A DNA stretch of 64,000 nt, from NCBI RefSeq assembly GCF_900115205.1, contig NZ_FOYQ01000002.1:1178001-1242000 (forward strand), in the 5' to 3' direction. This document shows positions 15,526 through 23,299 of the stretch, one piece after another. The position numbers and the translations under genes were made by a program. How positions within the stretch are numbered: the stretch's first letter is position 1; every line of letters begins with the position of its first letter. The DNA comes from Robiginitalea myxolifaciens (lineage in GTDB: Bacteria; Bacteroidota; Bacteroidia; Flavobacteriales; Flavobacteriaceae). Under the pieces are notes generated by a model that had not been told where the DNA came from, searched no databases, and saw only the letters and a list, made by a program, of their open reading frames with translations.

Positions 15526-17196
15526 ATGAAAACCGACCTGGAAATATCGCAAAGTGTAGTTGCCAAACATATTCGGGACATCGCCGAAAAACTGGATATC
15601 CCTGAAAATCAGCTGGAATATTACGGTACGAACAAGGCCAAACTGCCTTTATCCCTCATTAAAAAGGAAAAAATAAAGGATGCTAACCTGATCCTGGTGA
15701 CGGCTATTACCCCTACCCCGGCCGGAGAAGGAAAAACCACAACCTCTATTGGGTTGGGCGACGGGCTCAATAGAATTGGAAAAAAGGCGCTGACGGTTAT
15801 TCGTGAACCCAGCCTTGGGCCGGTATTCGGGATTAAAGGAGGTGCTGCCGGAGGCGGTTGGAGCCAGGTTATCCCTATGGTAGATATCAACCTGCATTTC
15901 ACTGGGGACTTCAGCGCTATTGAAAAGGCAAACAACTTGTTGGCTGCACTTATTGACAATAATATACGGGCCCAGAAAGATAACCTGGGGATCGATCCCA
16001 GAACCGTGCTCTGGAAACGCTGCATGGACATGAACGACCGCAGCCTCCGGGAGATTATTTCCGGTCTTGGGGGGAAAGCTGGCGGGTTACCCCGGGAAAC
16101 GGGATTCAATATTACTGCCGCTTCGGAAATCATGGCCATCTTGTGTCTGAGCGAGAATTTTGAAGACTTGAAAACCCGGATTGGCAATATTTATATCGGG
16201 GATACCTGGGAAGGGAAACCTGTTCACGCCAGAGAACTCAATGCAGAAGGAGCTATGGCAGTTCTGCTGAAGGACGCGATCAAACCAAACCTGGTCCAAA
16301 CCCTGGAAGGCAATCCTGCCCTGATCCATGGGGGGCCTTTTGCCAACATTGCCCAGGGCACCAACTCCGTCCTGGCAACAAAAATGGGGATGAGCCTGGC
16401 CAATTATGTCGTAACTGAGGCAGGTTTTGGAGCCGACCTCGGTGCCGAAAAATTCCTTAATATCAAATGCAGAAGCGCAGGTCTTTCCCCTAAAGCAGTA
16501 GTCCTGGTTGCCACTATCAGAGCCTTAAAATATCACGGTGGGAAAGCCCTGGATGCGCTGACCGAGCCCGATACTGAGGCCCTGCAAGCCGGTTTTCCCA
16601 ATTTGGAACGCCATTTGGCCAGTCTCAAGAGTTTCGGACTCCCCGTAGTTGTTTCCCTTAACCGGTTTAGCTCGGACGCCCCGGAGGAACTGGAGCTGTT
16701 ACAAGCACACTGCAAAGCACTGGATGTACCGGTGGCCCTGAGTGAAGGCTGGGCCAAGGGGGGCGAAGGATGCACTGCCCTGGCCGAAGCCGTGGTCGCT
16801 GCTGCCGATAAGGACGCAAAGCCTTTTACTCCAACCTATAACCTGGAAGACTCCATTCGCGAAAAAATGGAAAAAGTCTGCAGGACCATTTATGGGGCCA
16901 AACACGTTATTCTCTCCAATAAGGCGAATAGCCAGTTGCGGCGCTTTGAAACGCTCGGTTACGGCCAATTGCCTGTTTGTATGGCCAAGACCCAAAAAAG
17001 CCTGAGCGACGATGAGAAAAAGCTGGGGCGGCCTGAAAATTTTGACATCAACATACGGGAATTTGAGATTGCAGCCGGGGCTGGTTTTATCATTCCCATT
17101 GCGGGAAATATACTCCGTATGCCTGGTCTTCCCTTGCGTCCTGCCTCGGAACAAATCGATGTGGATAGCCAGGGGAACATCAAGGGCCTCTTTTGA
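15526..17196 (+). CDS. fhs: Formate-tetrahydrofolate ligase
   Basis: A 556-aa ATP-dependent ligase that makes 10-formyl-THF from formate and THF. The P-loop is TPTPAGEGKTTTSIGLGDG (residues ~64-82). The long catalytic body includes REPSLGPVFGIKGGAAGGG and GGPFANIAQGTNS, and the C-terminus is AGNILRMPGLP. The length is standard. It is the third gene in a run with the sigma factor and DUF6090, spaced by 5-9 bp. FolD in the same window provides the reversible link to methylene-THF. Confidence 0.96.
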   Translation: MKTDLEISQSVVAKHIRDIAEKLDIPENQLEYYGTNKAKLPLSLIKKEKIKDANLILVTAITPTPAGEGKTTTSIGLGDGLNRIGKKALTVIREPSLGPVFGIKGGAAGGGWSQVIPMVDINLHFTGDFSAIEKANNLLAALIDNNIRAQKDNLGIDPRTVLWKRCMDMNDRSLREIISGLGGKAGGLPRETGFNITAASEIMAILCLSENFEDLKTRIGNIYIGDTWEGKPVHARELNAEGAMAVLLKDAIKPNLVQTLEGNPALIHGGPFANIAQGTNSVLATKMGMSLANYVVTEAGFGADLGAEKFLNIKCRSAGLSPKAVVLVATIRALKYHGGKALDALTEPDTEALQAGFPNLERHLASLKSFGLPVVVSLNRFSSDAPEELELLQAHCKALDVPVALSEGWAKGGEGCTALAEAVVAAADKDAKPFTPTYNLEDSIREKMEKVCRTIYGAKHVILSNKANSQLRRFETLGYGQLPVCMAKTQKSLSDDEKKLGRPENFDINIREFEIAAGAGFIIPIAGNILRMPGLPLRPASEQIDVDSQGNIKGLF

Positions 17197-17203
17197 GGCT
17201 TTT
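17182..17203 (+). terminator. Hairpin terminator overlapping the fhs stop codon
   Basis: AAGGGCCTC (17182-17190), loop TTTT, GAGGCTTTT (17195-17203) give a 9-bp stem with two G-U pairs. The fhs TGA lies in the loop and right arm. The U tract is short, so strength is uncertain. Confidence 0.4.
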
Positions 17204-17231
17204 GAGGCACAACAACCCTCGCTTTCCTACC

Positions 17232-17328
17232 TGTGAATTTTTCATAGGTCCTATGAATTTTTCATAAGTATCATATAGTCAATAACTTACAGACCGATCG
17301 GTCGAATTCGATAAAATACCTTTTTATC
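17232..17328. promoter_or_regulatory. Cluster of inverted repeats downstream of fhs
   Basis: The gene-free 273 bp between fhs and the next gene contain four palindromes within 97 bp. They are TGTGAA-TTT-TTCATA (17232-17246, imperfect); TATGAA-TTT-TTCATA (17252-17266, perfect, centred exactly 20 bp after the first); GACCGATCGGTC (17292-17303, perfect 12-mer resembling TetR-family operators); and GATAAAA-TACCT-TTTTATC (17310-17328, perfect). A further TCCCC-TTT-GGGGA lies at 17426-17438. No regulator gene is adjacent. These are probably binding sites for one or more regulators of the gene at 17470. Confidence 0.5.
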
Positions 17329-17469
17329 CTGTCCATTCCTCGGTAAAATCGTACCAATCACCGAAATTCCATAGGCATGAGTACTTTTCGCCAGGCTTTT
17401 GGAGCAATTATTTCTTAACTTCGGGTCCCCTTTGGGGAGTTTCGGGCCACAGGCCTTTAGAACACACCA

Positions 17470-17943
17470 ATGAACGCGAGAAAAGGAAAATCTACCATCG
17501 AAAGACTGAGGGCATCGCTCTCAGACCTTCAGTGCTCGGAAGCTTCGGCAGGAAAAAACCTGTCTGAATTTTCCCGAAGCAAGGAATCTATGCTGGAGGC
17601 TTTTGCCCACTTCCTGCGTTTTCGCCGATTGGGTAGGGCCGCAATCGGATCCTACCTGGGTTTCATAGTCCTGTTGCTGATCAGCTTTGGCTTCGGCAAC
17701 CCTGCAATGGCGAATTTCGGCGTCATTGTTTTGTTCCTTACCTTCCTTTCCCTCCTTGTTTATGCAACGCTTATGCAATCCGACTTTTACGGAGCTTTGG
17801 GAATGGGTAAGACCGGTGGTAATCCCCTGCGCATTTTCTTTATGGGGATGCCGCTTTACATTCTTATCTTCCTGGGGGAGGAGAAACAAATGCTTCGTGA
17901 ATTGCACAGCAGGGTACAGGACAGCTTGTCGGGCTCCCGGTAA
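17470..17943 (+). CDS. Small membrane protein of unknown function
   Basis: A 157-aa protein. Residues 1-60 are polar, with Ser/Lys/Glu-rich helical character. Three hydrophobic segments follow (IGSYLGFIVLLLISFGFG, FGVIVLFLTFLSLLVYATL and FFMGMPLYILIFLG), and it ends in a charged tail. No family is recognised. It is preceded by the palindrome cluster and followed 93 bp later by the fecR gene. It could be part of the same regulon, but nothing in the sequence shows this. Confidence 0.6.
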   Translation: MNARKGKSTIERLRASLSDLQCSEASAGKNLSEFSRSKESMLEAFAHFLRFRRLGRAAIGSYLGFIVLLLISFGFGNPAMANFGVIVLFLTFLSLLVYATLMQSDFYGALGMGKTGGNPLRIFFMGMPLYILIFLGEEKQMLRELHSRVQDSLSGSR

Positions 17944-18036
17944 TCTTGCTATCTTAGCTTAAATCCGTAATTTTCTGTTACTTCCGGGTAGGGTATTCTC
18001 CGGTTGGATTGTTATAGGGTTGATAAATCGAATGCC

Positions 18037-18948
18037 ATGGAAGAAAATTACCTGGCCAAGTGGCTCAATAATGAACTATCGGCAGCGGAAGAGGCCGAGT
18101 TCCGGAACCATCCGGACTACCCTTCCTATGCGCGTATAGTTAAGGCCTCCTCGGAACTCCGGGCCCCGGAATTCGACGTGGAAGCAGCCCTGAACCGCGT
18201 GCGCGCGGCTCAATCCATAACCGAGCCTAAAGTCATCCGCATGCGCAGGTCCAGACCCTGGATGGCTGCGGCAGCGGCTATACTCGTTTTTCTTTCCGTT
18301 GGCTTCTTCTTTTGGAATTCCCAGCAGCCTACCGCTGCTTCCGGATATGCCCAGCAAACAGAAATTGCCCTCCCCGATCAGTCTCAGGTAACATTAAATG
18401 CCGGCTCCGAAATCTATTACGACGAGGACCACTGGGGCGAAGATCGCCGGGTCCGACTCGAAGGTGAAGCCTTTTTTAAGGTAGCCAAGGGTCAGACGTT
18501 CACCGTAGAAACTGAAGTTGGACAGGTTACCGTTCTCGGAACCGAATTCAATGTCCAGCAACGAAATGGGGTATTTATCGTTAGCTGCTACGAAGGACTG
18601 GTTCGGGTAGACCACGGCGGACAGCAAATTCAACTGCCCGCAGGAACCCGCTTTAGCCTTGTTGGCAATGATCTGGAAACAGGCACGGTAACCGCTGGAA
18701 GCGTTCCTTCATGGATGGAAGATGAGAGTTCCTTTACTTCCATGCCGCTATCCTTTGTTCTGGAGGAATTTGAGCGTCAGTTCAATATCCGGGTGACTAC
18801 TCGTGGTATAGATATGGATGCGAAATTTTCGGGCTCTTTCAGCAACACAAATATGGATTTGGCGTTAAAAAGTATTAGTACCCCACTGCAGATTAAACAC
18901 GAAGTAAACGGGAACAAAGTACTTTTTTATGCTGAGAACGCCCCTTAA
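18037..18948 (+). CDS. FecR-family anti-sigma/sensor protein
   Basis: A 303-aa protein. A short cytoplasmic anti-sigma region (residues 1-70) is followed by one transmembrane helix (~75-93). The periplasmic FecR domain comes next (ALPDQSQVTLNAGSEIYY ... EGEAFFKVAKGQTFTVET ... VTVLGTEFNV). A C-terminal DUF4974 domain ends it (SFVLEEFERQFNIRV). FecR proteins pass a signal from a TonB-dependent receptor to an ECF sigma. The receptor gene overlaps its end by 20 bp. The cognate sigma is not adjacent; the one at 14264-14761 is the obvious candidate. The ATG at 18037 is used rather than an upstream TTG at 18004. Confidence 0.9.
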   Translation: MEENYLAKWLNNELSAAEEAEFRNHPDYPSYARIVKASSELRAPEFDVEAALNRVRAAQSITEPKVIRMRRSRPWMAAAAAILVFLSVGFFFWNSQQPTAASGYAQQTEIALPDQSQVTLNAGSEIYYDEDHWGEDRRVRLEGEAFFKVAKGQTFTVETEVGQVTVLGTEFNVQQRNGVFIVSCYEGLVRVDHGGQQIQLPAGTRFSLVGNDLETGTVTAGSVPSWMEDESSFTSMPLSFVLEEFERQFNIRVTTRGIDMDAKFSGSFSNTNMDLALKSISTPLQIKHEVNGNKVLFYAENAP

Positions 18949-21496
18949 GGTCCTACTGGCCGGCTGCCTCTTCTGCGTCCTAATCAGTACGGGCCCATTG
19001 CTGGCCCAGGAAAATATTTCCCCTTCGCAAGTTTCAGTGATCGAACTCCTTGGCATGCTACAGGAGCGGGATCAGGTACGCTTTTCTTATCTGGACGAAG
19101 ATCTCGAGGGAATGCGCGTTCGTGTCGATACCCGAAAGGGTCTGGATGAAATACTCACTGCACTGCGTCAGCAAACACAGCTCGATATTAAGGCCCTCGA
19201 TAATCGCTACTACAGCGTGAGCAGAAGCCCCCTGGTCCGGGTTTGCGCTACGGTTTTCGACAATTTTGGAGCGGAACCGGTGAGCGGTGCGTCAGTAGAA
19301 GTGCTTGGCAGCAGTCTGGCTGCAGTTACCGATGCGTCGGGGCGTTTTGAATTTGAAGGCATTCCCCGTGGGGCAACCCTTGGGATTCGCCATATCGGTT
19401 TCAAACCCCTCTACATCCGGGCCGATGAATTCCTGCAATTGAATCCCTGCAAGCGCATTACCCTTGCTGTCAGATATCAACAACTCGACGAAGTAGTGGT
19501 CATGAAATACCTGACTACGGGATTGAGTAAGGAATCCAATGGTAGCGTCCTGCTAAAAACGGATGAATTTGGATTATTACCCGGACTTAGTGAGCCGGAT
19601 ATCCTGCAAACCATACAGGCCCTCCCGGGAATCAAGAGTATTTCTGAAACGGTCTCCGACATAAATATCCGCGGAGGTACAAACGACCAGAACCTCATTC
19701 TTTGGGATGGGATTAAAATGTATCAATCCGGGCATTTCTTTGGTCTGATATCTGCATTTAATCCCTATCTGACCCAGAGTGTGGAAATCATCAAAAACGG
19801 CGCTAGTGCCCGTTACGGTGATGGCCTCAGTGGTATTCTCAATATGAGGACGCATGATCGCGTTGCTCGAACCTACTATGGTGGCGCCGGGTTTAACCTG
19901 ATCAGTGGAGACGCCTACCTGCATCTTCCGGTTACCGATCGCATGGCGGTGCAGGTATCGGCACGCAGGTCCGTAACCGATGTATTTAACACCCCTACCT
20001 ACGCCAATTTTTCAGACAGGGCCTTTCAGGATACCCAGATCAGTACCCCGAGCGGTTCCTCATCGGGACGGATTCAAGACCGTAGCGAAAACTTTTTTTT
20101 CTACGATTTCAGTGCCAAACTCCTCTATGATTTCAGGGACAACCATCAGTTTCGGGTAAGCGGTATATTCATCAGAAATAACCTTTTCTATTCGGAAACA
20201 CTGACCGCAGACAATTCAGAAAATCGCTCTGACCTGAATCAACTCAATGCTGGTGTCAGCGCTGTATTGAGGAGTCAGTGGAACGCTTCCCTAAGCAGCG
20301 AAATCCTGGGTTATTTTACCCAGTACGACCTGGATTCTCAATACCTGACCGAAGGAAGCGGACAAACGCTATTCCAGGAAAACCAGGTAGCCGAAACCGC
20401 CTTCAAATCTCGTTTTGCTTACCGGTTCAATCCCGAGCTACAATGGAGTTTTGGCTATCAGTTTATCGGGACGGGTATTTCCAACACTTCCGTCGTAAAC
20501 CAACCCCCATTGGATAGCCGGGTAAAAGATGTGCTTTATGCCAATGCTCTGTTTAGCGAGTGGAATTATCGCGGGCCCGGAAGCAGACTGAACACCACAG
20601 CAGGGTTGCGACTAAATTACTTCCGAAACCCGGAAGACTTTGACCGGCTTCTATTAGAACCTCGCCTAAGTCTGCAATACCGCTTAAGCGACGATATCTA
20701 TCTGGAGGCCCTTGGAGAATTCAAGAATCAGACGAGCTTGCAGCGCGTAGATCTGGAACAGAATTTCCTGGGGATAGAAAAAAGACGCTGGATCCTGGCC
20801 GATGAAGAAGATCTCCCGCTGGTTACCAGCCGGCAAGGATCGCTGGGCCTGCATTACGACCGAGGCTTCTGGTTAGCCAGTATAGACGGTTTCTACAAGG
20901 AGGTGGAAGGGATAACCACAGATACCCAGGGATTTCAGAATGAAGGTCAGTTTGGGGGAGAAATCGGAAACTATTCCGTTCACGGGGTTGAAGCCCTGCT
21001 GAACTACAAAAATGAGGCTTGGAGTACCTGGATCAGCTATGCGTGGAACCAAAACGAATACTTCTTTGAAGACCTGGACCCACAGGTTTTTCCCAATAAT
21101 TTGGATGTGCGCCATAGCCTGAGTGCCGGCAGCGTATATGCTTATGGGGATTTAAAAGTCGGCGTAGGCCTGCACTACCGAACCGGCCGGCCATATACCC
21201 AACCCCAGCCAGAACCGAATGCCATAAATACCACTGTTTTCCCCAATCGTATAAACTTCCAGCCGCCCAACAGCAGCAGGCTGCCAGAGTATATCCGCGC
21301 GGATGCTTCAGTTACCTATGATTTCCGCTTTTCCGAAACCGTCAGAGCCACGGCTGGCGCTTCAATCCTCAACCTGACCAGTCGCAAAAATTTGCTGAAT
21401 CGTTATTATCGGCTTACCGACCAGAATGAGGTGGAAATGATAGAAAGCATCTCGCTAGGGCTCACCCCAAACCTGAGTTTTCGGGTTCGTTTCTAG
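18929..21496 (+). CDS. TonB-dependent receptor with STN signalling domain (FecA type)
   Basis: An 855-aa outer membrane protein: signal peptide (cleavage after LLAQ, ~27), STN-like domain (residues ~33-97), carboxypeptidase-regulatory-like beta domain (~105-175), plug (LSEPDILQTIQALPGI ... SDINIRGGTNDQNLILWDGIKMYQ) and a C-terminal beta barrel ending in SFRVRF. The STN domain is the part that contacts FecR, so this is a signalling transporter. The substrate is unknown; the long barrel is compatible with a siderophore-type or carbohydrate-type ligand. It overlaps fecR by 20 bp. Its stop overlaps the convergent blh stop in the 4-bp CTAG. Confidence 0.88.
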   Translation: MLRTPLKVLLAGCLFCVLISTGPLLAQENISPSQVSVIELLGMLQERDQVRFSYLDEDLEGMRVRVDTRKGLDEILTALRQQTQLDIKALDNRYYSVSRSPLVRVCATVFDNFGAEPVSGASVEVLGSSLAAVTDASGRFEFEGIPRGATLGIRHIGFKPLYIRADEFLQLNPCKRITLAVRYQQLDEVVVMKYLTTGLSKESNGSVLLKTDEFGLLPGLSEPDILQTIQALPGIKSISETVSDINIRGGTNDQNLILWDGIKMYQSGHFFGLISAFNPYLTQSVEIIKNGASARYGDGLSGILNMRTHDRVARTYYGGAGFNLISGDAYLHLPVTDRMAVQVSARRSVTDVFNTPTYANFSDRAFQDTQISTPSGSSSGRIQDRSENFFFYDFSAKLLYDFRDNHQFRVSGIFIRNNLFYSETLTADNSENRSDLNQLNAGVSAVLRSQWNASLSSEILGYFTQYDLDSQYLTEGSGQTLFQENQVAETAFKSRFAYRFNPELQWSFGYQFIGTGISNTSVVNQPPLDSRVKDVLYANALFSEWNYRGPGSRLNTTAGLRLNYFRNPEDFDRLLLEPRLSLQYRLSDDIYLEALGEFKNQTSLQRVDLEQNFLGIEKRRWILADEEDLPLVTSRQGSLGLHYDRGFWLASIDGFYKEVEGITTDTQGFQNEGQFGGEIGNYSVHGVEALLNYKNEAWSTWISYAWNQNEYFFEDLDPQVFPNNLDVRHSLSAGSVYAYGDLKVGVGLHYRTGRPYTQPQPEPNAINTTVFPNRINFQPPNSSRLPEYIRADASVTYDFRFSETVRATAGASILNLTSRKNLLNRYYRLTDQNEVEMIESISLGLTPNLSFRVRF

Positions 21497-22404
21497 GACC
21501 GGTTCATCAGCACCATGACCACCACATGTGGGAAGGTTATAGCGGCCAAAAAGCTAAAGAAGAGCGAGAGAAAATTTCCATCCGTATCCTCAATGGTTAA
21601 AAAGGCTACCGCCAGACCGGTTAGGGCCAGGACCCAATACAAAGCTGAGCTTCGCAAATATTGCAAGGCACTCTTCCGATTGAATGCTCCGTAGAGCGCG
21701 TGGATTTGGTCTAATAATGACGGGAGCGCATGCCATAATATAAAATAGATGGCAAAACTCAGGATCAGGGAAGCATTGTGAAAAACGATCCAAAAAACAG
21801 CCCACAGTAGCAATTCCAGGGGGAGGACAGCCTTGATTCGTTTCCAATGTAACTTTGATATCAGGATAAGGAAGTGGCCCGCCAGGGCTATCCAAAACCC
21901 GACACTGTAGAATTCCTCGGGGAAGGAACGCACGCCCAAGCCACCGATTACCGTATTCACCTCCTCAAAATGTGCCCAAAATATAAGGAACAGTACAGCG
22001 GCACCATAGAGGAAGAAAAACAATCCCCGTATCATGCCAGCCGCTGTAAACTTTCGGTGCCAGTGCTGTTCGCCAAAATGATAAGCGCTGAAGAGGATAA
22101 AAAAGGCGAGCGCGAACGCCGGTATGAAATAAAAAATGAGCGCAGCAATCAAAACCACCGCAACATATATCAAAAGCACCTGAAAGGAAGATTTTGTTTT
22201 TAAAACCCCCGGTTGCAGACGGGAGAGAATGAATAGGTCGTTGGCCCCATGAAGGATTCCGAATGTAAAAATCAAAACGAAGGCAATCAGTTGTTCGGCC
22301 CAAACCGATGCAAAACCCGAAGTCCACAAGCTAAAAAAGGTCAGCACCACGCAAATACTGGTCAATTTGTCAATTTGACCCCTATGTTTTTTCGTTTTGT
22401 TCAA
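21493..22404 (-). CDS. blh: Brp/Blh-family beta-carotene 15,15'-dioxygenase
   Basis: A 303-aa integral membrane protein with about seven to eight hydrophobic segments. It has the conserved His-containing motifs of the Brp/Blh family: LHGANDL (His52), AYHFGEQHWH (His109, 114, 116), LWHALPSLLDQ and FPHVVVM. These histidines coordinate the iron that cleaves beta-carotene into two retinals. Its neighbour is proteorhodopsin, so its product is that protein's chromophore. There is no ATG in the N-terminal region: the first possible start is TTG at 22404, directly preceded by an in-frame TAA. A second TTG lies at 22365. Confidence 0.92.
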   Translation of the reverse strand: MNKTKKHRGQIDKLTSICVVLTFFSLWTSGFASVWAEQLIAFVLIFTFGILHGANDLFILSRLQPGVLKTKSSFQVLLIYVAVVLIAALIFYFIPAFALAFFILFSAYHFGEQHWHRKFTAAGMIRGLFFFLYGAAVLFLIFWAHFEEVNTVIGGLGVRSFPEEFYSVGFWIALAGHFLILISKLHWKRIKAVLPLELLLWAVFWIVFHNASLILSFAIYFILWHALPSLLDQIHALYGAFNRKSALQYLRSSALYWVLALTGLAVAFLTIEDTDGNFLSLFFSFLAAITFPHVVVMVLMNRS

Positions 22405-22422
22405 TTATTTATGATTTTCTTT

Positions 22423-22443
22423 AAACATTATTGTTTAATGTTT
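22423..22443. promoter_or_regulatory. Perfect inverted repeat between blh and proteorhodopsin
   Basis: AAACATTA (22423-22430), spacer TTGTT, TAATGTTT (22436-22443). It is an 8-bp perfect palindrome in a 74-bp divergent spacer. It covers the region between -33 and -10 of the proteorhodopsin promoter and lies within the leader expected for blh. That makes it a good candidate operator for coordinated control. Confidence 0.55.
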
Positions 22444-22445
22444 GT

Positions 22446-22453
22446 TATTTTTG
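22446..22453 (+). promoter_or_regulatory. Candidate -7 element of the proteorhodopsin promoter
   Basis: TATTTTTG matches TAnnTTTG, placing transcription start near 22460, about 19 bp before the ATG. No TTG sits at -33; the inverted repeat occupies that position, which fits an operator or activator site. Confidence 0.45.
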
Positions 22454-22459
22454 ATTAAA

Positions 22460-22467
22460 CAAAATTA
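22460..22467 (-). promoter_or_regulatory. Candidate -7 element for blh
   Basis: On the minus strand it reads TAATTTTG, a match to TAnnTTTG. It is about 55 bp before the TTG start of blh. No -33 TTG is seen at the expected spacing. The leader would include the inverted repeat at 22423-22443. Confidence 0.35.
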
Positions 22468-22478
22468 ACTAAATTCTT

Positions 22479-23219
22479 ATGGAATCCTTATTTACACAAT
22501 TTCAATTAGTTGCGAGGATGGCTACTGACGACTATGTCGGTTTCACATTCTTCGTTGGCTGTATGGCTATGATGGCCGCGTCTGCTTTCTTCTTCTTATC
22601 GATGAATAATTTCGATAAAAAATGGAGAACTTCTATCCTGGTATCAGGATTGATTACTTTTATTGCTGCCGTACACTACTGGTACATGCGCGATTACTGG
22701 GCAACCAACATGGAATCCCCTACCTTCTTTCGTTATGTAGACTGGGTTCTAACCGTTCCCCTGATGTGTGTGGAATTCTTCCTGATCCTCAAAGTCGCCG
22801 GGGCTAAAAGATCCCTGATGTGGCAATTGATCTTCCTCTCAGTAGTGATGCTGGTAACTGGATACTTCGGAGAAGCAGTACAGCGCGACGCTGCCTGGTT
22901 ATGGGGTCTTATTTCTGGTATTGCATACTTCGCGATCGTCTACATCATCTGGTTTGGCAAAGCGAAGCAGTTGGCCGAAAACGCCGGAGGCAATGTACTC
23001 AAAGCACACAAAACCCTCTGCTGGTTTGTACTGGTTGGATGGGCCATTTACCCCCTCGGTTACATGGCTGGAACTCCAGGATGGTATAGCGGGGTAGCTG
23101 ACTTAGGCCTCAACATGGATGTAATCTACAACATCGGTGACGCCATCAACAAAATTGGATTTGGATTGGTAGTCTACAATCTGGCTACTCAAGCTTCTTC
23201 CCAGACAAGCGCTGCCTAA
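22479..23219 (+). CDS. Green-light-absorbing proteorhodopsin (light-driven proton pump)
   Basis: A 246-aa seven-helix microbial rhodopsin. In helix C, RYVDWVLTVPLMCVE carries Asp88 (proton acceptor), Thr92 and Glu99 (proton donor). This is the DTE pattern of outward proton pumps, equivalent to D97/T101/E108 of SAR86 proteorhodopsin. Position 105 equivalent is Met96, the flavobacterial state associated with green absorption. His66 corresponds to His75. The retinal Schiff-base lysine is Lys225 in DAINKIGFGL. It is divergent from blh, which supplies retinal. A strong hairpin follows the gene. Confidence 0.97.
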   Translation: MESLFTQFQLVARMATDDYVGFTFFVGCMAMMAASAFFFLSMNNFDKKWRTSILVSGLITFIAAVHYWYMRDYWATNMESPTFFRYVDWVLTVPLMCVEFFLILKVAGAKRSLMWQLIFLSVVMLVTGYFGEAVQRDAAWLWGLISGIAYFAIVYIIWFGKAKQLAENAGGNVLKAHKTLCWFVLVGWAIYPLGYMAGTPGWYSGVADLGLNMDVIYNIGDAINKIGFGLVVYNLATQASSQTSAA

Positions 23220-23259
23220 ACCAGCCCACGCTTAAACACAGAAATTGCTATGAAAAAGG

Positions 23260-23286
23260 AAAAGCCTCCCGAATTGGGAGGCTTTT
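23260..23286. terminator. Bidirectional terminator between proteorhodopsin and argS
   Basis: AAAAGCCTCCC (23260-23270), loop GAATT, GGGAGGCTTTT (23276-23286). It is a perfect 11-bp stem with A/T runs on both sides. It can serve both the plus-strand rhodopsin gene and the minus-strand argS, which ends at 23300. Confidence 0.85.
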
Positions 23287-23299
23287 CTTATTTGAACTT

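Noticed and set aside
17377-17418. 13-codon frame (MSTFRQAFGAIIS) in the palindrome-rich spacer
   Set aside because: Too short, with no supporting start signal; could be a leader peptide, but nothing shows it.
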